Notes under the pieces: model-generated
Told to the model about the DNA's origin: nothing
Databases searched by the model: none
The model's input: only the letters and a program-made list of their open reading frames with translations
Shown here: one piece after another, positions 5,247 through 11,247 of the stretch
Layout: each line of letters opens with the position of its first letter
Numbering within the stretch: position 1 is the stretch's first letter
NCBI GenBank assembly: GCA_029935255.1
Contig: JAOZKS010000024.1
Span: 1-15,606 of the forward strand
Length of the DNA stretch: 15,606 bases
Direction: 5' to 3'
Source of the DNA: Pontiella sp.
GTDB taxonomy: Bacteria > Verrucomicrobiota > Kiritimatiellia > Kiritimatiellales > Pontiellaceae
Program-made: the position numbers and the translations under genes

Positions 5247-7949
5247 TTATCCGTCGTCGTCATCTTCACCGCGTTGGCCGATCGGAACGACGGCCCAGAC
5301 GGGATAGGTGGACTCCGGCCCTTTCATTGCGAACCAAAGAATGCGGTTGAGCAAATCTTCGTCGCACGCATCAAGCGTCTCGAGGGGAAGGGTTTCGGAT
5401 GCCTCGGCAAGAGCTTTCATCTTGGGATGGGTTTGCATGGCTGCGGGTGAGTTGAGCTGGTCGAGGGGAATTTGGTTTGGAACCACCTGATAGGGGGAGT
5501 AGTCGGGAACCGTTGTGAAGCAATCGCGGAAGGGGGTGGCACCGGCATCCATTTGGTTGAGGGGCGGAAAGCCGAGCATAAGTCCGATGGTGCGGATTAG
5601 TCCGGGTTGATTGAAATGCGTTGAGATGGTCTGGCCGCGCTTGGTATAGGGGCTGGCGACGAGGCAGACGGTGCGAAAGCCACTGATGTGATCCCACCCT
5701 GCCTGAGGATCGTCCTCGATGGTGATGACGCAGGTGTTGGTCCAGAAGGAACTGTTTCCGACGGCTTCGATTATGCGGCCGAGGGCCAGGTCGTTATCGG
5801 CCACGGCGGCGGCAGGGGTTGGGAAACCGGCCTTGGTTCCAACCGTGTGGTCGCTGGGGAGCGAGAGAATGTGGAGGTTTTCAAACTCGCCTTCGCCCCG
5901 CCCGCACGCCTTGAGGTGGGCGATGAAGATGTCGGCGCGGGTTTGATCCGGAATGTTGTAGGCCCAGGCGGGATAGTTGGTTGCAAGGAAGGGGGCCACC
6001 GAGGCATGGGCGGGGTGCGTTTTAAACGTACACAACGAGGTGCCTTCGAGGTGGTCCTGATAGAAGTCGGTGAAGCTGGGGGGGGCTTTTTTATCGGGAT
6101 CGGAGAATAGGGTTTTACCCACGCACATTTCCCCGTAGACGCGCACGGTACCGCCCACTTTATCGACCGCACTCCAGAGGAATCCCTGCGGCGACCAGGC
6201 CATTACATCGATGTCGTTATAACCCAGCCCATCGGGGTAGGCCCGGGGAAAACCCGCAAAGCTACGTTCGAGGTAGTCATTTGCAAAGGCGGAGAGGCTC
6301 CAGCTGTGACCATCGGCACTCAGGATGCCGGAGCAATAGGTGTTGTCCAGCAGCACGAAGTCGCGCGCAAGTTTATGAATGTTCGGCGTGATTTTTTCGC
6401 CGAAGATGCAGAGATCTTCCTTTCCCTTGCCCTCGGGCATATCGCCGAGAACCTGGTCGTAGGTCCGGTTCTCACGGATGATGTATACCACGTGCTTAAA
6501 AACGCTCGGCTCGCCGGAACGCACTGGAACGGGAACGGGTTTTTGGTTGGCACGGGGTGGAAGCAGGGTATGCCGGACCACATCGATGCGATAGTTGTCG
6601 AGAACCTGTTCGGTGAGCTCCTCCAGTTCGTCCCGGTTCGGCAACGGGATATGGGAAACCGTGCCAAAATAAGCGCGTGTCTTGGCTTTTTTATTTTCGC
6701 GGATCAGGTGGGCTCCTGATCCGAACCCCTTCAGGTTTGAAATGTGGAGGGTGTGGCGCTTGGCATCGAACACCACTCCAGAAGGAAACCATGCGGTGGG
6801 AATCATGCCCCGCATCGTGGTTTTCCCTCGTGTGAAATCAAAGACAGCCAACGTATTCTGAGTGGCCAGGCAGACGGCAAGTGTGGAGTGGTTTAAAAAA
6901 GTCAAGGCCGAGGGGGAGGCTCCAAACGGATCGTCGATTTTCCAGCGCACCGAGGGGGTTTCGATCACGTTCCGCGTTTGGGTGTCGATGACACTGAGCG
7001 TATCGGAGTCGGAGTTGGCAACAACAAGATGGCGCCCATCCGGCGAAAGCGCCATCGCCCCGGGTTGCTGGCCGACTTCAATCTCGGCAAGGGAACTTCC
7101 CGTTTCCAAGTCGATAACGCTTATGGTTCCCGGGGTAACGAGAGAGAGAGGGCCCACGACCCGCACATCAACGCCCCGGCCAGAGGTTTCAACCGCATCG
7201 CCTTTTTCGGGGCGGCGACCTGCGCGGTTGCTGACATAGGCCGCTCCATCGTGAAGAACCACCTGAAAAGGAATCATACCCACGGGAATACTGCGAAGCA
7301 CCTTGCCTGTGGCCGTATCGAGTTCGTGGAGGTTATTGGAAAGACTGCCGCAAACATAGAGGCGTTTCCCATCGGCCGAAACCGTTAGGCCCGCCGGAAC
7401 TTCCGCGCTGCGCCCCGGAGCGGATTTTCCAGGCAACTTCCACGTGCCGGCAGGGGCTGCGCCGTCGGCCATCACCGAAAAAACCTTAATGCTTCCGTTG
7501 ACGTTGCTGAGATAGATGCGTTTTCCATCGGGAGAAAAGACCAGTCCTGTATAACTGATCTGCCCCTTTTTATCGGGTTTCATGTCGTTCGTTTCCATCG
7601 CGTCGACCGGGGCGGCCTCATTGGGAAATGGAATAAAACGAGGGAGATGGGTTGCCGGAAGATCAAGGATGAGTAGCTGACTGGTTTTTCCTGCGGTGGC
7701 CAGAAGTTTTCCGTCTGGAGAAATGGCTACGGTGACCGGTCGCAGGCCGGGAAGCTCCGTGGTCTGTCCGGCCGGAGTGAGGGTTTGGCTGTTGGGAAGA
7801 ACAATACGGTTCCCTTCGGCGATGCCTACGGTCGCGCTTTCATCCCAGCGGGATGCCAGAGGCTCCCCTTGCTTCGGTTCGGGACGCGCAAGGGCGGGCC
7901 GAAGGGCTGAAAGTCCAATCATCAGTAGGCAGAGAGAATAATGTTTCAT
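5247..7949 (-). CDS. exported YncE-like beta-propeller / phosphoesterase fusion protein
   Basis: A 900-residue periplasmic or secreted protein. Residues 1-21 are a signal peptide (MKHYSLCLLMIGLSALRPALA). Residues of about 30-440 form a YncE/YVTN-type beta-propeller, shown by repeated units such as VAISPDGKLLATAGKTSQLL, LSPDGRHLVVANSDSDTLSV and VIDLETGSSLAEIEVG. Residues of about 480-830 are a phosphoesterase domain of the alkaline-phosphatase superfamily (phospholipase C/acid phosphatase type). It has VVYIIRENRTYDQVLG near 490, a SDHT motif near 700 and EDDPQAGWDH near 750, which hold likely metal and catalytic ligands. The tail is acidic (GEDDDDG). This domain pairing is known for bifunctional YncE/alkaline-phosphatase-family proteins; the substrate is not evident. 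An upstream in-frame ATG at 8033 was not used because the signal peptide begins at 7949. Confidence 0.92.
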   Translation of the reverse strand: MKHYSLCLLMIGLSALRPALARPEPKQGEPLASRWDESATVGIAEGNRIVLPNSQTLTPAGQTTELPGLRPVTVAISPDGKLLATAGKTSQLLILDLPATHLPRFIPFPNEAAPVDAMETNDMKPDKKGQISYTGLVFSPDGKRIYLSNVNGSIKVFSVMADGAAPAGTWKLPGKSAPGRSAEVPAGLTVSADGKRLYVCGSLSNNLHELDTATGKVLRSIPVGMIPFQVVLHDGAAYVSNRAGRRPEKGDAVETSGRGVDVRVVGPLSLVTPGTISVIDLETGSSLAEIEVGQQPGAMALSPDGRHLVVANSDSDTLSVIDTQTRNVIETPSVRWKIDDPFGASPSALTFLNHSTLAVCLATQNTLAVFDFTRGKTTMRGMIPTAWFPSGVVFDAKRHTLHISNLKGFGSGAHLIRENKKAKTRAYFGTVSHIPLPNRDELEELTEQVLDNYRIDVVRHTLLPPRANQKPVPVPVRSGEPSVFKHVVYIIRENRTYDQVLGDMPEGKGKEDLCIFGEKITPNIHKLARDFVLLDNTYCSGILSADGHSWSLSAFANDYLERSFAGFPRAYPDGLGYNDIDVMAWSPQGFLWSAVDKVGGTVRVYGEMCVGKTLFSDPDKKAPPSFTDFYQDHLEGTSLCTFKTHPAHASVAPFLATNYPAWAYNIPDQTRADIFIAHLKACGRGEGEFENLHILSLPSDHTVGTKAGFPTPAAAVADNDLALGRIIEAVGNSSFWTNTCVITIEDDPQAGWDHISGFRTVCLVASPYTKRGQTISTHFNQPGLIRTIGLMLGFPPLNQMDAGATPFRDCFTTVPDYSPYQVVPNQIPLDQLNSPAAMQTHPKMKALAEASETLPLETLDACDEDLLNRILWFAMKGPESTYPVWAVVPIGQRGEDDDDG

Positions 7950-7990
7950 ACCGGATATCCCATTGTTGTAAATTAAGCCTCCATCATGGG

Positions 7991-8005
7991 TTTTTAGACT
8001 AAAAA
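7991..8005. promoter_or_regulatory. perfect 7-1-7 palindrome upstream of the phosphoesterase gene
   Basis: TTTTTAG-A-CTAAAAA, centred about 49 bases before the ATG at 7949, in the divergent gap between the phosphoesterase and DUF2202 genes. The position fits a regulator site. It contains one TTTAGA block but not the spaced pair seen upstream of the iron genes, so I do not assign it to the DtxR-type regulator. Confidence 0.4.
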
Positions 8006-8103
8006 TTTCCATTGGAAGCCGATGGATAAACATAAGCTATCTGGAAATAATTTACCCGTTCTTTTTTGGCCTTCGAGTTGTCTTTGTTTTTTTTTGATCC
8101 CGA

Positions 8104-8130
8104 TGTGACGATCCGGCCTTCGCATGTGTA
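8104..8130 (+). promoter_or_regulatory. candidate ECF-sigma promoter, copy 3
   Basis: TGTGACGA (8104-8111), 14 bases, GTGTA (8126-8130). It ends 39 bases before the TTG start of the DUF2202 gene, with a GAAGGA ribosome site in between. Same blocks and spacing as the copies at 2461 and 4271. The rest of the gap 7950-8103 shows only T-rich sequence and the palindrome at 7991. Confidence 0.72.
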
Positions 8131-8169
8131 TGATCTATATAAGCAGGGGAATAATCGCGAAGGAAAACA

Positions 8170-8775
8170 TTGTTGGCACTGGTTGTTTTCGGAATCACGA
8201 CCGGCTGGATGCTGGAACCTGTGTTGGCAGGAAGAGGCAAAGGAAGGGGAGGCGGGAAACCCGCTCCGGCACCTGTGCTGTCAGAGGAGGAGGCCAGCGA
8301 CCTGCTGTTTATGCGGGAAGAGGAAAAGCTGGCGCGCGATGTCTATACCACGATGTATGCCGAATGGGGCGCACGGGTGTTCGACAACATCTCGCAAGCG
8401 GAGCAAAAGCATATGAATGCGCTCCTCGGTTTGTTGGATAAATATGGTCTGGAAGATCCTGTGCTGAAGCCAGCCGGAAAATTTGCCAATACCGAATTGC
8501 AGGAACTCTATGACAACCTCGTTGCCACGGGCCTGCAGTCTAGGTTGGATGCCCTGAAGGTTGGCGCATTGATCGAAGAGGTGGACATCGAGGATATCGT
8601 GATCGCGATGGAAAGCACTTCCCGCTCCGATATTCTGAACGTCTACGGCAACCTGCTGGCGGGTTCGGAAAACCACCTGAATGCCTTTGTTCGGAATATT
8701 GAGTCCATCACCGGCGAAACCTACGTCGCGCAGTGGATTTCGCAGGAAGAGGTCGACGCTATTTTGGGTCGGTAG
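8170..8775 (+). CDS. exported DUF2202 ferritin-like protein
   Basis: A 201-residue protein matching the DUF2202 family. The motifs are FMREEEKLARDVYTTMYAEWG (about 47-67), NISQAEQKHMNALLGLLDKYG (about 73-93), then SENHLNAFVRNIE (about 166-178). Carboxylates at 50-52, ExxH at E78/H81 and glutamate/histidine at E167/H169 suggest a di-metal ferritin-like bundle, but the biochemical role is not established. Residues 1-20 are a hydrophobic leader ending VLA, followed by a basic Gly-rich stretch GRGKGRGGGK. The start must be TTG at 8170 (or TTG 8173), because an in-frame stop lies at 8152 and there is no ATG or GTG between. GAAGGA five bases upstream supports it. The leader lacks the usual N-terminal Lys/Arg, which is odd. 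Controlled by the third ECF-type promoter copy. Confidence 0.88.
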   Translation: MLALVVFGITTGWMLEPVLAGRGKGRGGGKPAPAPVLSEEEASDLLFMREEEKLARDVYTTMYAEWGARVFDNISQAEQKHMNALLGLLDKYGLEDPVLKPAGKFANTELQELYDNLVATGLQSRLDALKVGALIEEVDIEDIVIAMESTSRSDILNVYGNLLAGSENHLNAFVRNIESITGETYVAQWISQEEVDAILGR

Positions 8776-8790
8776 GTTTTAACCAAGGAG

Positions 8791-8832
8791 ACACTTCCTG
8801 TCGTTGGGATAGATTGCAATGGCTGGAAGTGT
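8791..8832 (+). repeat. 8-base inverted repeat with 26-base loop
   Basis: ACACTTCC (8791-8798) and GGAAGTGT (8825-8832) are perfect inverted arms in the gap between the DUF2202 gene and the small membrane protein. The second arm ends 8 bases before the next ATG. It could be a hairpin affecting translation of that gene or a regulator site; there is no T-run for a terminator. Confidence 0.35.
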
Positions 8833-8840
8833 GAAGATCA

Positions 8841-9095
8841 ATGGCGCTCATGTATAGACACCGGCCGGCCTTCCCGGCACTCGTAGGAGCGATGATCAGC
8901 CTGCTCGTTGGCGTGTTTTGTTTCGCCATGATCTACCAGCGTGTTCAAAGCGGGGAAATCGGTCGCGAAAAACTGGCCGCCCTGATCCTGCTCTCCGTCA
9001 TAGTTTCCGGGATTTTGCTCATCGCAGCATTTTCCCGCTATCAGTTCACCCACCTATGGCTGAAGTCGCACCGCAAAAATTGTTCACGGAAGTGA
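8841..9095 (+). CDS. small two-helix membrane protein, unknown function
   Basis: An 84-residue protein with two clear transmembrane helices: about residues 12-31 (VGAMISLLVGVFCFAMIY) and 45-65 (LAALILLSVIVSGILLIAAF). They are joined by a short charged loop QRVQSGEIGREK. The C-terminus is basic (WLKSHRKNCSRK) and presumably cytoplasmic. GAAG four bases before the ATG at 8841 is a modest ribosome site; an ATG at 8850 is an alternative. It lies 65 bases after the DUF2202 gene on the same strand and could be read from the same promoter. I do not recognise a family, and such short proteins are easily misjudged, though the helices argue for a real one. Confidence 0.6.
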   Translation: MALMYRHRPAFPALVGAMISLLVGVFCFAMIYQRVQSGEIGREKLAALILLSVIVSGILLIAAFSRYQFTHLWLKSHRKNCSRK

Positions 9096-9150
9096 TAGGC
9101 TCTATCCCACACGCTGGAGCGTCCTGAAGAATACAAGCCCCTTGCAGTCG

Positions 9151-9190
9151 AAAAACGACAATCCAGATTGACGATCGTCAATCTGGATTG
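9151..9190. repeat. left boundary: AAAAAC plus perfect 32-base palindrome
   Basis: Positions 9159-9190 form a perfect palindrome; its left half begins CAATCCAGATTGACGA. The block AAAAAC (9151-9156) precedes it at two bases' distance. The palindrome ends 12 bases before the ATG of the PaaX-family gene and overlaps a possible TTG start at 9188. A near-identical copy lies at the other end of the gene. It could be an operator, a hairpin, or one end of a mobile unit. Confidence 0.85.
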
Positions 9191-9202
9191 CATATTCATT
9201 GC

Positions 9203-10027
9203 ATGTGGAAGGCTTTTCATCATCCGGATATTTCGTTACCTGTTGTTCGCAGGCGCATTGGATTGGAGCTGGTCGAGATGCTGGACATCCTCGGCGATGT
9301 TGCCATTCATGGAGGGTGGGCATTTCTGAAAAACCGTTCCTATCCTAATCGGAATGCATATAGGAGGGCGCTGGGTCGGCTCTCGGAGCAAGGCCTGATT
9401 GTGAAGGAGAGAGGGTTGGATACGCCGGTCTTGCGGATTTCCGAAGGGGGTGCGGATTTATTGGAGGCCTATTTCCACCCGGACAAGTGGTGGAACCGAA
9501 AGTGGAGCGGGATTTGGTCTTTGCTGGTTTACGATATCCCAGAGGTCGACCGCTCCTATCGCAATGTTCTGAGGCAATTTCTCAAGAGGCAGCGCATGGG
9601 TTGCTTCCAGAAAAGTGTCTGGATCACCCCCCGAGATATTCGACCGCAGTATGCGGACCTGAACGAGGCGGCAGCACTGGGGGCATTCGCCTGTCTGTTC
9701 GAGGCTCGCACCGTACTTGGAATGTCGGCGGAACGGGTGGTTTGGGAGTCATGGGATTTTGATCGGCTTTATGAAATCCAGAAAAGATTTTGCGAGGTCT
9801 ACGGGGAAAACATGGAAATCCTGCAGGGATCTACCACGCCCGACCTGAATGTTCTTATGCAGTTGGCGGCGGAAGAAATCGATGCATACCGAAGTGCATT
9901 TGTTCTCGACCCGCTCCTCCCAAACGAGTTGTTGCCCCGGGATTATAAAGGTAAAGAGGCGTTTAAACTTCATCAGGCAATCACGAAGCAGATTCGCTCC
10001 AAGCTCTTAATGTGCAATCCAGATTGA
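9203..10027 (+). CDS. PaaX-family regulator with Cas2-like middle domain, palindrome-bounded
   Basis: A 274-residue protein with the three PaaX parts. Residues of about 13-95 form a winged helix-turn-helix (WAFLKNRSYPNRNAYRRALG, RLSEQGLIVKE). Residues of about 103-195 form the Cas2-like domain: WSLLVYDIPEVDRSYRNVLR, then FLKRQRMGCFQKSVWITPRD, with D111 at the position of the Cas2 strand-1 aspartate. The C-terminal part (about 210-265) has YRSAFVLDPLLPNELLPRDY, typical of PaaX. PaaX itself represses phenylacetate degradation, but no such genes are nearby, so the role here is open. The gene is bounded by two palindromes; its last codons and stop are written in the left arm of the second copy. 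ATG 9203 gives the best N-terminus, but a TTG at 9188 inside the first palindrome is possible. No good ribosome site is visible. Confidence 0.87.
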   Translation: MWKAFHHPDISLPVVRRRIGLELVEMLDILGDVAIHGGWAFLKNRSYPNRNAYRRALGRLSEQGLIVKERGLDTPVLRISEGGADLLEAYFHPDKWWNRKWSGIWSLLVYDIPEVDRSYRNVLRQFLKRQRMGCFQKSVWITPRDIRPQYADLNEAAALGAFACLFEARTVLGMSAERVVWESWDFDRLYEIQKRFCEVYGENMEILQGSTTPDLNVLMQLAAEEIDAYRSAFVLDPLLPNELLPRDYKGKEAFKLHQAITKQIRSKLLMCNPD

Positions 10028-10054
10028 CGATCGTGCATCTGGATTGCTGTTTTT
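10015..10054 (+). repeat. right boundary: second 32-base palindrome plus GTTTTT, also a likely terminator
   Basis: Positions 10015-10046 match the palindrome at 9159-9190 in 30 of 32 bases; the two changes lie in the right arm near the centre. GTTTTT (10049-10054) follows two bases later and mirrors the AAAAAC outside the first copy. Hairpin plus T-run would terminate the PaaX-family gene, whose stop codon (10025-10027) is inside the left arm. The convergent BioD-like gene ends at 10078. Confidence 0.85.
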
Positions 10055-10077
10055 AGAGGGGCGTGGAGGTGCCGGGG

Positions 10078-11247
10078 TTACAGGCCGTAGGCGCGGATGA
10101 AGCGTTCGGCATCGAAGTGCTCGGCGAAGAGGTCGACGATTTGCTGGTGCTTCTTTTTATCGTAGAGCTGGAGCTTGGTGTTGTTGAAGCATTTGTGCAA
10201 GGTCATGTCGGTGTCGGCGGTGTCCTGCGAAACAACGAGGGCGGGAATGCCGCTTTGAGCCAGCCATTCGGTAGCGGTGGAGTCGGGCATGCGGTCGGTT
10301 GCGCAGGTGAGGATGATCCCGCCTAACTTTTCGCTGTCGGGAAGGCGGGTATTGAAGTCGATTATGCGTTTGAGACGGGTATGCGAACCTGCGCCGATCA
10401 CGGCGATGTCGCGGGATCTTAGATGTTCATCAGGAAGGAACACATCGGACCCTTGTGAAATCACGACTACTTTTCGGCAGGCCCTGTGCCATGCTCTTTC
10501 GGAGGATCCTTCAATGATGTGGTGGGTCTTGAAGCTGCGGCTGACAAGCTGCATGGAGGGGTTGTTCAGGTATTTCACTTGCGGCATATGGCCGAAAATT
10601 TTCAGCGAGGGATCCCATTCGGGGAAGAGACGGTCAAGCACCCCTTCGTGGAGGTTCTCGCGCATCATATCGATTTTGCTGGGCCGTACTTTGTTGAATA
10701 GGATGCCGGCAACGCGGCACCGCTTGTGGGAAAAGTAGGAGAGGTCGACTTCCAGTTCATCGAGCGTACGGCCTATGCCGCCGCCGACCAGGTAGAGGAT
10801 GCGGGAGTCGAGCATGTTGGCAACGCGGGCGTTCGAAAGGCCGATCACAGACCCGACCCCGGGATGCCCGGTTCCCTCGGCAATGATCAACTGTTTTTTG
10901 GAGAGGTATTCCATCGATTTATGGATGGCCTGCTCGAATGCGGCAGTGCGCTCTCGGGGATTGTTGCTGGCGATGTATTCGCGCGTTACGCCCGATACCA
11001 CGCGTACCGATGAGAGCATGTTCAGATCCGGCATATCGAGATCGGTGAATTCCTGGATGATGCGCACGTCCTTGTCGATCCGTTCGCCGGAGGACAACGT
11101 GACGAGCTCTTGGCCGACGGGTTTGAAGTAGCCGATATCCGCCGGATCAATGTGGTTGCACAGTGCGGAGATGATACCGAGGCTGGTGACGGTTTTCCCG
11201 GCATGCTGGCGCTCCCCGGCAATGAATACTACAGTGGGTTTGCTCAT
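10078..11247 (-). CDS. BioD-like P-loop / DRTGG-domain protein
   Basis: A 389-residue cytoplasmic protein resembling the N-terminal half of long phosphotransacetylases. Residues 1 to about 200 form a dethiobiotin-synthetase-like P-loop domain, with the nucleotide-binding loop GERQHAGKT (11-19), the YFKPVGQE segment near 40 and EGTGHPGVGSV in the switch region. Residues of about 215-330 read as a DRTGG domain (HMPQVKYLNNPSMQLVSRSF onward). No phosphotransacetylase catalytic domain follows, so this is a stand-alone regulatory-type version. Its ATG overlaps the stop of the GltD-like gene (ATGA), and AAAGGAG lies upstream, so the two are an operon with coupled translation. It probably binds a nucleotide and may sense or tune a metabolic or redox step with its partner; the reaction is unknown. 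Confidence 0.85.
   Translation of the reverse strand: MSKPTVVFIAGERQHAGKTVTSLGIISALCNHIDPADIGYFKPVGQELVTLSSGERIDKDVRIIQEFTDLDMPDLNMLSSVRVVSGVTREYIASNNPRERTAAFEQAIHKSMEYLSKKQLIIAEGTGHPGVGSVIGLSNARVANMLDSRILYLVGGGIGRTLDELEVDLSYFSHKRCRVAGILFNKVRPSKIDMMRENLHEGVLDRLFPEWDPSLKIFGHMPQVKYLNNPSMQLVSRSFKTHHIIEGSSERAWHRACRKVVVISQGSDVFLPDEHLRSRDIAVIGAGSHTRLKRIIDFNTRLPDSEKLGGIILTCATDRMPDSTATEWLAQSGIPALVVSQDTADTDMTLHKCFNNTKLQLYDKKKHQQIVDLFAEHFDAERFIRAYGL

Noticed and set aside
5090..5269. N-terminal extension of the ferritin-like protein to an ATG at 5269
   Set aside because: The extension is unlike the family, overlaps the end of the phosphoesterase gene, and GGAGA points to the ATG at 5089.
7950..8033. 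Start of the phosphoesterase at 8033
   Set aside because: A clear signal peptide begins at 7949; extra residues would bury it, and the palindrome at 7991 would be coding.
9159..10046. The two palindromes as a CRISPR array next to a Cas2-like protein
   Set aside because: There are only two copies, a whole gene apart, with no regular spacers and no cas1. The Cas2-like domain is the normal middle domain of PaaX proteins.
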